40,699 nt of DNA from a virus. The stretch lies in IMG/VR virus record IMGVR_UViG_3300044612_001589, positions 1 through 40,699 of that record, one strand, 5' to 3'. Every line of letters begins with the position of its first letter. The first letter of the stretch is position 1. Under the pieces are notes generated by a model. The model searched no databases. It worked only from the letters and a program-made list of their open reading frames with translations, and was not told where the DNA came from. Shown piece after piece: positions 16,558-24,156 of the stretch. The position numbers were made by a program, and so were the translations under genes.

Positions 16558-17814
16558 ATGGCTGAATCAATTCAAATAATTCTTGAAGGCGTTGACGATG
16601 CTACTCCTGCGTTTGAGCAGGTCGCCGAGCAAATCGCCAACACTAGCAGCGAAACGAAAAAGCTCTCAGGGACGTTTTCTAAAATCTTCGGCTCGATGGG
16701 ACTCGATGAGCTATCGGCATTTGCTGGGCAGTTTGGCAACGTAGCAGGCCAGTTAAAAGACCTCGGTGAGGCAGGCCAAAAAGGCGGCGCTGGAATGATT
16801 GCCGCAAAGGTTGGCATCGCAGCGGCGGTCGGAGCAGCGGCTTTCAATATCGGAAAAATGTTTTCTGACTGGGCGTTAGAAACTAACAAGTTTAAAGTTG
16901 TCCTTGAAGATGCTCTCGATGCAGCCCGCAAAGGCGAGGAACAAGTTCGCGAGCAGTTGCAAAAGCAATTTGAATTAAAATTGCAGATTGTCAATCTTTC
17001 GCAAACTGAGTCGCAAAAGAAAGAAGAGCTTGCAACGCTGGAGCAGCGGCTGAGCAGAGATATTGCTCAGCAGCACGAATTTATTTCGATGCGAAAAAAA
17101 GCTCTCGATGCAGCAGCGGCAAGTAACTATTTCGGCCTGAATGAAAACAGCGTGCGGCTTGAGCAGGAAGGTCTGAAAGCAGAGCAGGAAAAACTAGCGA
17201 CTTTACAAAAGCAGCGCGACGAAATCCGAGACATTCAAAACGTTTCGGCTGACGAGCAAATGCTAATTGACCGCCAGAAAGCGCAGGAAGATTACCGCAA
17301 AAGCATGGCTGACATGCAGAAAGCAGCCGACGAAGGCTGGCGGGAGCTTTCTAAGCAAATGCAAGATGAAGCCCGCGAGCGCGAAGACCAAGCAAAGCGG
17401 AATAAAGATTACCTAGAAAATCTTGCTGCTCAAAATATGGAATTGACAAAAGGGAAGCGGGCTGCTGAGGAATACCGGGCTGAGCTGTCTGGGATTTCTA
17501 AGGCGACAATCGAAGCTGGCCGCGAGGTAGCAATTCAGAACGAGCTGCTTGACGCTCAGTCTCAACTGGCTCAAGAGCAGAAGAAGACGGAAGAAGAACG
17601 TCGAAAGAAACTGGCAGAGCCTACGCCAAATCTACAGGCTACTGAGTCTCGGCTGCTGAGCCGTGCGGCGACTGGAGGCGGCGATAGGATGACACAGGCC
17701 GCAGAGAAGACGGCAGACCTCACAGAAAAGATTGAAAAGCTACAGCAGGAGCTACTCACTGAGCAGCGAAAAAAAGGTAATGCGATTGCCGTAGAGTTGG
17801 CAGGAGGACGCTAA
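16558..17814 (+). CDS. Tail tape measure protein (short)
   Basis: The 418-residue protein is almost entirely helical, with long heptad-like, Glu/Gln/Lys-rich coiled coils from about residue 120 to 345 and another near 375-405. A hydrophobic Ala/Gly segment (about 78-100, MIAAKVGIAAAVGAAAFNIG) could insert in membrane during ejection. Position after the chaperones and before distal tail genes is diagnostic. Tape measure length sets tail length; at roughly 0.15-0.17 nm per residue as in lambda, the tail would be about 63-70 nm, short for a siphovirus. Confidence 0.8.
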   Translation: MAESIQIILEGVDDATPAFEQVAEQIANTSSETKKLSGTFSKIFGSMGLDELSAFAGQFGNVAGQLKDLGEAGQKGGAGMIAAKVGIAAAVGAAAFNIGKMFSDWALETNKFKVVLEDALDAARKGEEQVREQLQKQFELKLQIVNLSQTESQKKEELATLEQRLSRDIAQQHEFISMRKKALDAAAASNYFGLNENSVRLEQEGLKAEQEKLATLQKQRDEIRDIQNVSADEQMLIDRQKAQEDYRKSMADMQKAADEGWRELSKQMQDEAREREDQAKRNKDYLENLAAQNMELTKGKRAAEEYRAELSGISKATIEAGREVAIQNELLDAQSQLAQEQKKTEEERRKKLAEPTPNLQATESRLLSRAATGGGDRMTQAAEKTADLTEKIEKLQQELLTEQRKKGNAIAVELAGGR

Positions 17815-17817
17815 TCG

Positions 17818-18720
17818 ATGGCTGTGATATACGTTGACGAATTATTCAGTAGCGGAATAGCAACGGCTACCGACGAAAAAGGTTTGATTACCGCTACGGC
17901 AACGCGAAACTTTAATGCGTTCGTCAATAATCCAGCCGACAACGAAGGCATTGTCAAATTCTCTCCGCTTATCCCTGCTGACAAGTCGCCGCATCCATAC
18001 TTTCACGGGCTCAGGTGCAACAACGTAAGCGTTCAGCGTCGAGGCGCTTTGCATTTTGAAGTCGCGGTCAGTTACGAGTCGCCGCCATACAAAGAGCCAG
18101 ATGAGAACGGGCAGGAGCAGGGGCCGCTCACTCAGCCTACGCAAATCAATTACTTTTCAATCACCAGCGAAGAAGCTATTGAAGACGACATTACTGGCAA
18201 GCCTATCGTTACAAAAAACGGTGAGCCGATTGAAGGTCTTACACGACCGATTAGCGACCTTGGTATCCGGCTACAAAAAAACTTTGCATCTTTTGACCCG
18301 GCAACGTTTTATCTTTACAGCGATTGCGTGAACAGCGACACGTTCTTAGGCTTTCCGCCGGGTACGCTGAGAATCGCAAGCATCCAAGCCGACGAGCAGT
18401 TTTACACTGACGAAGAAGGAAATGAAATTATTTACTTCAACATTCAGGTCGAAATACATGCTCGCAAGCCGTATCAGGTTCCAGCGGCAAAATCGTGGTA
18501 TAAGCGAGTGCGGCACGAAGGCTATTACATCAAAGAATCAAATAGCTCAAACAAATCTGTCAGGGCGTTAGACAATGAAGGCATGCCAGTCAGCAAGCCA
18601 GTGCTGCTCGATGATAAAGGCTTTCAGCTTCCGATACCAGCCAATGCTTTGACGGTCACGGCGGATTATTTGCTTTTTGAAGTGTTCGAACAAATTAGCT
18701 TTGCAAGCATGGGGTTCTAA
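17818..18720 (+). CDS. Putative distal tail/baseplate protein
   Basis: The 300-residue protein begins three bases after the tape measure stop, the usual place of the distal tail protein. It has a YVDELFSSGIATATDEKGLITATATRNF opening, an acidic central region, a GTLRIASIQADEQFYTDEEG strand and a C-terminal VTADYLLFEVFEQISFASMGF. The mix of strand and Asp/Glu loops is consistent with a hub component. The family is not recognised, so the role is from position only. Confidence 0.5.
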   Translation: MAVIYVDELFSSGIATATDEKGLITATATRNFNAFVNNPADNEGIVKFSPLIPADKSPHPYFHGLRCNNVSVQRRGALHFEVAVSYESPPYKEPDENGQEQGPLTQPTQINYFSITSEEAIEDDITGKPIVTKNGEPIEGLTRPISDLGIRLQKNFASFDPATFYLYSDCVNSDTFLGFPPGTLRIASIQADEQFYTDEEGNEIIYFNIQVEIHARKPYQVPAAKSWYKRVRHEGYYIKESNSSNKSVRALDNEGMPVSKPVLLDDKGFQLPIPANALTVTADYLLFEVFEQISFASMGF

Positions 18721-18721
18721 T

Positions 18722-19336
18722 ATGATTACGATACAGATTCCAAGCGGTGAAATTGTCAACTCGCAAATCAACTCAGGAGCAGCGATTGAGCGTGGCAAGC
18801 TGGCTCAGGAGACTCTGAAATATAATCTTCCTCTGGAGCTACTGCGCGTCCATGATGCGTTTCAGACAAGCATCCCGACATCGGCCAGCAGCGACGACCT
18901 CGGCATGATTATCGGCACGTTCGGCACTGATGCCGTTGTAGTTCAAACAAGCGACTCGAAAAACACGACAGTTACGCAGCGAGCCCGGTTTACATTCGCC
19001 TTGCCGCATAACTATGTCGCCGGGCAGGCAATCAGCGTAGCAGCGTGGGCCGGAATGAAAACGACCGTCGCGACCAGTTCGGCCACGATTGATTTTGAGG
19101 CATACGCGAAGAACGACTCGACAGGGCTAGTCGGCTCAGACCTTGTGACGACTTCGGCGACTACGATAAACAGTCTGACCGCATCGGCAAAAGAGTTTAC
19201 AATCACGCCGACCGGACTGAACCCCGGCGATGAGCTGGATGTGCGAGTCACAATTGCAATCACGGACTCGGCAACGCCTACGGCAGTCATCGGGCGAATA
19301 ATGAAGCTGTATATGCTCCTGAGCGTTAAAGGTTAA
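18722..19336 (+). CDS. Putative tail/baseplate structural protein
   Basis: ATG 18722 begins one base after the preceding stop and is preferred to an upstream in-frame ATG inside the previous gene. The 204-residue product has a short helical lead (AIERGKLAQETLKYNLPLELLRVHDAF), then a beta domain rich in Thr, Ser and Ala, with RARFTFALPHNYVAGQAISVAAWAGM and a C-terminal VRVTIAITDSATP strand. It reads like a jelly-roll virion protein. No named family recognised. Confidence 0.5.
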   Translation: MITIQIPSGEIVNSQINSGAAIERGKLAQETLKYNLPLELLRVHDAFQTSIPTSASSDDLGMIIGTFGTDAVVVQTSDSKNTTVTQRARFTFALPHNYVAGQAISVAAWAGMKTTVATSSATIDFEAYAKNDSTGLVGSDLVTTSATTINSLTASAKEFTITPTGLNPGDELDVRVTIAITDSATPTAVIGRIMKLYMLLSVKG

Positions 19337-19341
19337 ACGGC

Positions 19342-20220
19342 GTGGCAACTGACGGCTATATTCTGACGAAATCGGCTGCTGACTGGGTAGCGAGAAATAG
19401 TCAACTGAGAACAGGGCTAGAAGCTCCTGAGCTTGGCGGGAGCTATTTCGAGCCGACAGCAGAGCCGCATATTTTTTACAACGATTCCAGCGAGACTGTC
19501 CCGGCTTACGGCATTATCAGAATCTCAGGAATAGTTTCGTCAGGTGGTCGCTCATACTACAAAGGCGATAAGCCAGCCTCGTCGCTCGGATGGTTTGCCG
19601 TAAACGGTTCGCGTGATGTGGCTGCTGGAGAATATGGCCCAATCCAAACCGGAATTTATCAGCGAGTGCTTTACGATTCAGCAGACTCGCCAAGCAATGG
19701 CAGAGCATATGGCGTTTCTGGATTTAAGGCTCGAAGCTATCCTACTGGTCAGCCGCTAACTCAGATTTTAATTCACGGGATTTATGACTCGACTAATTAT
19801 GTTTTGCGAGCTAGTGTCGTCCCGTTTACTTCGATAATGATTAAAGCTCCAGCAGGAGGAATACCGGGCAGAGTTGGCTCGCTCGTCGGCGCTGCTATTT
19901 GCGACGTGCTTTATCAAGAAACATCAAGCGAGCAAATTGGAACAAGCACGACACAGACGAAAGTTTACAACTGGTCAACCTCTGCGGCCTGTGCAACTGG
20001 TGACCGATACGGAGTCGCGGCGCGGATTGATAATCGTTGGATGATTGTCGCTGAGGACTGCAACGACGAAGGCTCGACGGTCGGGCCGGGAACGGGCAGC
20101 GGTTCAGGCGGCAAGGTCGCCGAGGCGATTGATACCAGCACAATCACGCCTGCCGTCAGCACTGGGCAATTCTACAACGTCACATTCACTGGAACAGGAA
20201 CGGGCAGCGGCCCGGCTTAA
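19342..20220 (+). CDS. Putative tail-tip structural protein
   Basis: The start is GTG at 19342, close behind the previous stop. The 292-residue product contains ordered beta-type segments with many Gly, Ser and Tyr (YFEPTAEPHIFYNDSSETVPAYGIIRISG) and a Cys-containing AICDVLYQETS region, followed by a Gly/Ser/Thr-rich linker (about 240-275) before a short terminal domain. Such a Gly-Ser linker often joins a particle-bound part to an exposed tip. Base composition becomes more GC-rich near the 3' end (about 20040 on). The role is inferred from location. Confidence 0.5.
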   Translation: MATDGYILTKSAADWVARNSQLRTGLEAPELGGSYFEPTAEPHIFYNDSSETVPAYGIIRISGIVSSGGRSYYKGDKPASSLGWFAVNGSRDVAAGEYGPIQTGIYQRVLYDSADSPSNGRAYGVSGFKARSYPTGQPLTQILIHGIYDSTNYVLRASVVPFTSIMIKAPAGGIPGRVGSLVGAAICDVLYQETSSEQIGTSTTQTKVYNWSTSAACATGDRYGVAARIDNRWMIVAEDCNDEGSTVGPGTGSGSGGKVAEAIDTSTITPAVSTGQFYNVTFTGTGTGSGPA

Positions 20221-20222
20221 CA

Positions 20223-20651
20223 ATGCCAACACTCACCAAGTTCTATTCTTTCGTGGAGGCGCTCCATGAGAAGCAACACAACCTCGGTAGCGACACGCTG
20301 AAGTGGATTCTCATTAGCAACGCGCCGAGCCTTAGCTGGACGCAACTCAGCGACGTTACCGGCCAGCTATCAACGGCAAACGGTTACACGCAGAACGACA
20401 AGACGATGACCGTGACCAGTTCAGCGCAAAGCTCAGGGCTCTACACGCTCATCGCTACTGATGTAACTTGGACGGCCAGCGGCGGCAATCTGGGAAGCGG
20501 TTCGTTTCGCTACTGCATCCTTTACAACGAAACCTCCACGAATGACTTACTCATTGGGTATCTGGATTTTGGCTACCTTGTGACCGTGGCAACAGGCCAG
20601 ACGTTTACGCTGGATTTTGACGCCGTGTCCGGCCTTTACTACGCGAGCTAA
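20223..20651 (+). CDS. Conserved small phage structural protein
   Basis: The 142-residue protein begins LTKFYSFVEALHEKQHNLGSDTLKWILISNAPS, a pattern I associate with a small conserved phage protein found near tail-fibre genes (FxxFxExLxxxxHNLxSDTLK). The rest is a beta domain ending TFTLDFDAVSGLYYAS. It starts 3 bases after the previous stop. A tail or fibre-connector role is likely, but the molecular function is not known to me. Confidence 0.6.
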   Translation: MPTLTKFYSFVEALHEKQHNLGSDTLKWILISNAPSLSWTQLSDVTGQLSTANGYTQNDKTMTVTSSAQSSGLYTLIATDVTWTASGGNLGSGSFRYCILYNETSTNDLLIGYLDFGYLVTVATGQTFTLDFDAVSGLYYAS

Positions 20652-20654
20652 ATA

Positions 20655-21674
20655 ATGGTCGGCAAACTTGGATGCGGATGCTGCCAAACAAAACCCGGCA
20701 ACGACGACCCGCCAACTTACAACGGGTGCAACTGTCTGCCGTATTTTGAACGCAATAATTATCAATGGGGACATGATTTAACAAGCGGAAACCAACTTCC
20801 GAGTTCTATTTTTTTTCTGAATCAAAACAGCGGGCACATCGTTGATATTACAAGATGGTTTCGCCAGTCGCGTTTTTATCAATATCCAACTAACGGATTC
20901 AATCCTTACGTTCACATTTCTGGGCTGTCGGGGTTTGTGCAAAGCCAAGGGTGGAACGCTGGATTTAGCCTTCGGGAAAATTGGTTTGCTAATCAGGTTG
21001 CTTTAAATGAGCGAAACTACGAATACAAGATAAGCGTAACAACGCTTCAGCAGTATTCGCCATTTTATTTTTGGACGGGGACCGCCCCGGCTATGCCTGC
21101 GAGAACTGCATATTATGGGCTGGGCGAATCAAAGCTTTCGTTTACGGTTAGTGGTCAAAACAACCAGACGCAAATAAGCCACGGCGTTGTTCTGAAATTG
21201 CCTTTGCCGTCTATGCCGTTTGCTGGCCTTTACCCGCTCGCTGGCCCGCCAAAGCTTTATTACACAATCTGGAGCCCAAGCTTTGGCGAAGCACAAACAG
21301 TAACGTTTTTGCGAGTGCCGCTTTACGAGATTGAAATTCCGTGGGGCACTCACGAGCTAGGAATGAAAATAAAATCAGCACCGTTTTCTTATCCAAGCAC
21401 GCCTCAGATTTTCATTGAAATGAAGCTGAATGGCTCGACCGTTTACCAGCAAGAACTAACGAACGTCAGTAATTACTTCAATTGGATAAAATGCACAGCG
21501 ACCCCTGATTATTGGCGTTATCTCAGTTGCTTGCGAATGGACTATGGAAACCTATACCTGCCTGCATCGGCATTCCTACCCGGCAGTCCAGACTCCGAAT
21601 TCATTTATCAAACCAACCCACAAGATACGAGATATTGGGACGACCTAGTTTTCGACCCGCAGTTTAAGGCATGA
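20655..21674 (+). CDS. Hypothetical protein, candidate receptor-binding tail protein
   Basis: The 339-residue product has a Cys-rich N-terminus (GCGCC, then GCNCLP) followed by a long aromatic-rich beta region with many Tyr, Phe, Trp and Asn. Such composition is common in adhesins and in host-binding tail proteins. No recognised domain. Codon use is AT-richer than the flanking genes at 20223 and 21671, suggesting a swapped module. It ends with a TGA that overlaps the next ATG (ATGA at 21671-21674). Confidence 0.45.
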   Translation: MVGKLGCGCCQTKPGNDDPPTYNGCNCLPYFERNNYQWGHDLTSGNQLPSSIFFLNQNSGHIVDITRWFRQSRFYQYPTNGFNPYVHISGLSGFVQSQGWNAGFSLRENWFANQVALNERNYEYKISVTTLQQYSPFYFWTGTAPAMPARTAYYGLGESKLSFTVSGQNNQTQISHGVVLKLPLPSMPFAGLYPLAGPPKLYYTIWSPSFGEAQTVTFLRVPLYEIEIPWGTHELGMKIKSAPFSYPSTPQIFIEMKLNGSTVYQQELTNVSNYFNWIKCTATPDYWRYLSCLRMDYGNLYLPASAFLPGSPDSEFIYQTNPQDTRYWDDLVFDPQFKA

Positions 21675-21904
21675 CACCCTGCACCCACCTCGGCGAAGTC
21701 TGGCGGCACGTCCCGAGCAAGCTCTGCGGCACTCGCGGCGTGCATGTTCCGATTTACCGCTGCCCGCTGCACGTCATCTGCACCCAAACGAAATACCGGC
21801 ACGGACAGTCTGAACGATGCTGTCTGGCCTGCGACGATTACGAACCATGCCAAACCAATGAGGCCCAGCATGACCGAGAAGACAACGCAGCGACTGGCAG
21901 CTGA
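21671..21904 (+). CDS. Small Cys/His-rich putative zinc-binding protein
   Basis: The 77-residue protein has a dense set of metal-ligand residues in the order C.H, C, C, H..C, C, CC..C, C, with a GEVWRHVPSKLCGTRGVHVPIYRC core. I recognise this layout from small proteins or protein segments that are frequent in Planctomycetes genomes; this is the main host hint in the window. Function is unknown. The gene is coupled to the upstream gene by ATGA overlap and overlaps the metallophosphoesterase start by 35 bases. Confidence 0.6.
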   Translation: MTPCTHLGEVWRHVPSKLCGTRGVHVPIYRCPLHVICTQTKYRHGQSERCCLACDDYEPCQTNEAQHDREDNAATGS

Positions 21905-22871
21905 AGCGCTCTGCCGCAAGTTTCCAGACGCACCAAACCGCACGCTGGCTAAGCGAATCGCCGAGGAGTGCAAGTGTACGATTGAGCAGGCACGGACCAC
22001 CATTAGGCGGATTCGCGGCGCTATCGGCAGCAACCACCGCAAGAAGACGACCGACAAGTCGCTGTTCAGGCCAAAAGGTAAAGCAGGCACGAAGCCGCAG
22101 TTACCGCCGAGCCTAGCGAAGAAGTGGGAGCCGTTCGAACTGGGGTGCGATATAACTGTCGGCATCTTGTCGGACGTGCATGTGCCGTACCACGACGAGC
22201 AGGCACTGGCCGCAGCGGTGGCACACCTGAAGAAAAGCAAGCCTGACGTTCTACTGCTCAACGGTGACTTTGCCGACTTCTACACGATTAGCCGCTACAC
22301 GAAGAATCCAAAGAAACGAAACTTTAAGCGAGAGGTCAAGCTGCTGCGAGAGGGTCTTGCTTGGCTGCGGTCACAGTTCGCCAGTTCTCGAATTGTTTAT
22401 AAGCTCGGAAATCACGACGAGCGATGGGACCACTGGCTCTGGAATCACGCACCAGAAATCAGCGACCTCCCGCAAGTTCGCCTGCCGTCAATTCTCGGCT
22501 GCAAGAAACTTGGCATTGAAGTTGTCGGCGATGGGCGCCCGGTTATGGCAGGCAAGCTCGCAATTTTCCACGGCCACGAAATGAACGGCGGACCGTTTAC
22601 GCCAGCCATGCCGGCTCGTTCGGCATTTTTGAGAACAACGGCGAGCGTGATGGTTGGGCATCATCACCGCACCAGCACGCACACCGAGCCAAACTGGAAG
22701 CATGAGGAGGTCGTATGCTGGTCGGTTGGTTGCCTTGCTGACCTCAATCCTGAATATAGTCGCGTGAACAAGCATAATCATGGGCTCGCCGAAATCGAGG
22801 TGGCAGGCGACGGCCAGTTCCAAGTAGACAACCTGAGGCTGAACTCAACCTACGCCGTCCGCAGTGGTTAA
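21870..22871 (+). CDS. Calcineurin-like metallophosphoesterase with N-terminal helical DNA-binding-like domain
   Basis: ATG 21870 follows GAGG with spacing 6; the longer frame from 21744 lies mostly inside the neighbour. The 333-residue protein has all metallophosphoesterase motifs: SDVHVPYHD (101-109), NGDFADF (131-137), GNHDER (180-185), FHGHE (233-237) and GHHHR (263-267). The first 55 residues are helical and basic, with a possible HTH around LAKRIAEECKCTIEQARTTIRRI. The enzyme likely hydrolyses phosphoesters in nucleic acid or a nucleotide, with two metal ions. It is the last gene of the rightward late block before a 925-base non-coding region. Substrate unknown. Confidence 0.85.
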   Translation: MTEKTTQRLAAEALCRKFPDAPNRTLAKRIAEECKCTIEQARTTIRRIRGAIGSNHRKKTTDKSLFRPKGKAGTKPQLPPSLAKKWEPFELGCDITVGILSDVHVPYHDEQALAAAVAHLKKSKPDVLLLNGDFADFYTISRYTKNPKKRNFKREVKLLREGLAWLRSQFASSRIVYKLGNHDERWDHWLWNHAPEISDLPQVRLPSILGCKKLGIEVVGDGRPVMAGKLAIFHGHEMNGGPFTPAMPARSAFLRTTASVMVGHHHRTSTHTEPNWKHEEVVCWSVGCLADLNPEYSRVNKHNHGLAEIEVAGDGQFQVDNLRLNSTYAVRSG

Positions 22872-23086
22872 GCCGAGCGTAAGCCCATAGCACGGTGAGC
22901 CAATACTCAATGTCGTCGTCGTCTTCTTCCTCGTACATCGACGCGACCTCCATTGCCTCAATGCCAGTCACTAAAGCTATTTTACGAGACCGACAGGCTG
23001 TAATCCTGTTAAGTTTTCCCGCACGGTAAAACGACAACAGTTTTTGCGATTTGTTCCCGTTCGGTATTTCTATCTGCAAGTTTCCC

Positions 23087-23098
23087 GCAAGTAGTTGC
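23087..23098. promoter_or_regulatory. Operator-like palindrome GCAA-GTAG-TTGC
   Basis: GCAAGTAGTTGC is a perfect inverted repeat (4-base arms, 4-base centre). The 11-base word CAAGTAGTTGC is shared with the palindrome at 23159-23178 and with the spacer of the late promoter at 3511-3521. This is a likely binding site for a phage or host repressor. Confidence 0.5.
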
Positions 23099-23158
23099 GC
23101 AGAAATCGAGATGGCTGCGAGGACACGTTTGGTCCAAATATTTCAGCTCGCTCAAGTT

Positions 23159-23178
23159 TTGCGCAAGTAGTTGCGCAA
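23159..23178. promoter_or_regulatory. Operator-like palindrome TTGCGCAA-GTAG-TTGCGCAA
   Basis: Two identical self-complementary octamers, TTGCGCAA, flank GTAG, forming a 20-base perfect palindrome. It lies about 32 bases upstream of the promoter predicted at 23211 and 72 bases from the related site at 23087. The exact symmetry and the repeated use of the core word favour a dimeric DNA-binding protein. Confidence 0.55.
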
Positions 23179-23210
23179 AAATTGTTTCGGGATTTTGACC
23201 TGTTTCGGAT

Positions 23211-23238
23211 TTTACTTGCTGAGCTGATGGGGTATGAT
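23211..23238 (+). promoter_or_regulatory. Predicted sigma70-like promoter of a short transcript
   Basis: TTTACT (23211-23216), 16-base spacer, TATGAT (23233-23238). Transcription would begin near 23245 and meet the strong terminator at 23282-23326 after about 80 bases, with no reading frame in between. Confidence 0.4.
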
Positions 23239-23244
23239 TTTGAG

Positions 23245-23326
23245 ACGAGGGTAACGACTCGAAATATTACAGAAGAAACAAGCCCTGAATTGCGATGCGT
23301 TACCATCGCGGCTCAGGGTTTTTTTA
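23245..23326 (+). ncRNA. Candidate small RNA or attenuated leader
   Basis: Between the promoter at 23211 and the terminator ending near 23326 lies about 80 bases with no start codon followed by a credible frame. It can form CGAG/CTCG pairing around 23247-23261 and a long two-part terminator stem. It could be a regulatory small RNA, a replication primer RNA, or an attenuator for early genes. The promoter is only moderate, so existence is uncertain. Confidence 0.35.
23282..23326 (+). terminator. Intrinsic terminator
   Basis: CCCTGA (23283-23288) pairs with TCAGGG (23313-23318). An inner stem GCGATG (23292-23297) pairs with CATCGC (23304-23309), giving a long hairpin with a small internal loop, followed at once by seven T. 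Confidence 0.85.
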
Positions 23327-23501
23327 TTGCCCGGCATGGTTGCACTGGTCGGGCGTCGAGAGCAAACGCTAAACGGCAAATCATGGGACCGCCCTGCCTC
23401 GGTCCTGCTCTTGAATCGGTGAAGCGGATTACGACCTCGCCAGTCTAAATCGAGCGAAGCGGCTAAAAAATTCCCAGCTCTGTCTACCCTGACAACTGCG
23501 G

Positions 23502-23582
23502 CCCTTGAACCCAGCCTACCTTCGACTCGATGGCCGAAACGCAACTTGCTCCTGCCTGCCCTGTCTTTCTAGGGTTCAAGGG
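23502..23582. repeat. 11-base perfect inverted repeat with 59-base loop
   Basis: CCCTTGAACCC (23502-23512) is the exact reverse complement of GGGTTCAAGGG (23572-23582). There is no T run after it, so it is not a terminator. It could be a protein-binding site, an RNA structure or part of an origin. Confidence 0.6.
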
Positions 23583-23715
23583 ATAAAGGTGGCGGTGCGC
23601 AAAAACAGCGTAAAAGTCGAGCAATCAAGCGATTCTGCTAGTAAGCCGGGCAATTTCTTTCCCCAGCAATCTGAAAAAACTTTTGGAAAATTTCTCGGAA
23701 TGACCAGTTCCCCTA

Positions 23716-23744
23716 TTGAATCGTCGCAGTTACGACGATATTCT
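23716..23744 (+). promoter_or_regulatory. Early promoter PE1
   Basis: TTGAAT (23716-23721), 17-base spacer, TATTCT (23739-23744). The spacer contains CGTCG...CGACG inverted arms (CGTCGCAGTTACGACG). The upstream CCCCTATTGAAT is identical to the promoter at 26262. Position just before the first early gene supports it. Confidence 0.6.
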
Positions 23745-23796
23745 TAGAGCATGGAAAGTCAAAGTGACTGACCGACAAACGCAAGGAGATAGAACA

Positions 23797-24078
23797 ATGG
23801 CGAAAATGACAAAGTACGAACGACTGTGCGACGAGCTGTGCGGGGCTTACAAGTTTATGATTTCATTCGAGCAGGTGAACGGTCGATTGGAGATAACTGC
23901 TTTTGCTCCTGATGGAAAGCATTTTGCAACTGAAGGTTTGCATGAGATTGTCGAATGTCAGACTGACGAGCCAGCCGATGAGGTCTGGGCAAGACTTCAC
24001 GACCGAATTCTTGATGGCTTTGCAGACTGCAAGGATGGCGGCTGCAATCGAGATTGCGAGCTGGCGATGCTGAGCTAG
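23797..24078 (+). CDS. Small hypothetical early protein
   Basis: ATG 23797 is selected because ACAAACGCAAGGAGA sits at 23775-23789, with AAGGAG 8 bases before the start; the longer frame from 23716 begins inside the promoter. The 93-residue product has an N-terminal KMTKYERLCDELCGAYKF helix and ends with clustered Cys (CKDGGCNRDC) that could bind metal. I do not recognise the family. As the first gene after an early promoter it is a candidate host-takeover protein. A GGCCGC/GCGGCC hairpin follows it. Confidence 0.6.
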   Translation: MAKMTKYERLCDELCGAYKFMISFEQVNGRLEITAFAPDGKHFATEGLHEIVECQTDEPADEVWARLHDRILDGFADCKDGGCNRDCELAMLS

Positions 24079-24092
24079 GTTGCTGACCTGAG

Positions 24093-24110
24093 GGCCGCAG
24101 CGATGCGGCC
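24093..24110 (+). other. GC-rich hairpin between early genes
   Basis: GGCCGC (24093-24098) pairs with GCGGCC (24105-24110) around a six-base loop. There is no T tract, so it is more likely an RNA-stability or partial-termination element than a full terminator. Confidence 0.45.
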
Positions 24111-24156
24111 TGATGGCCTGCAACTTCGCAGGAAACAAACGCAAGGAGAATCACAG

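Larger units (their letters stand above)
22872..23796. other. 925-base non-coding control region between late and early blocks
   Basis: No convincing gene lies here. The stretch holds two related palindromes (23087-23098, 23159-23178), a promoter-terminator pair that would make a short RNA (23211-23326), a GGACCG/CGGTCC hairpin near 23388-23407, an 11-base inverted repeat (23502-23512 with 23572-23582) and an early promoter (23716-23744). Such a mix of operators, hairpins and inverted repeats is typical of a phage switch or replication origin region. I see no clear array of iterons. Confidence 0.6.

Noticed and set aside
22744-23079. Minus-strand frame of 111 codons (TTG start) facing the early promoters, possible divergent repressor
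   Set aside because: It overlaps the metallophosphoesterase 3' end by 128 bases, has no ribosome site, no HTH pattern, and its only start is TTG. The open stretch is acidic and Trp-rich but otherwise unconvincing.
23095-23448. Plus-strand frame of 117 codons in the control region
   Set aside because: It runs through the palindrome, promoter and terminator and has no ribosome site; composition is unlike the other genes.
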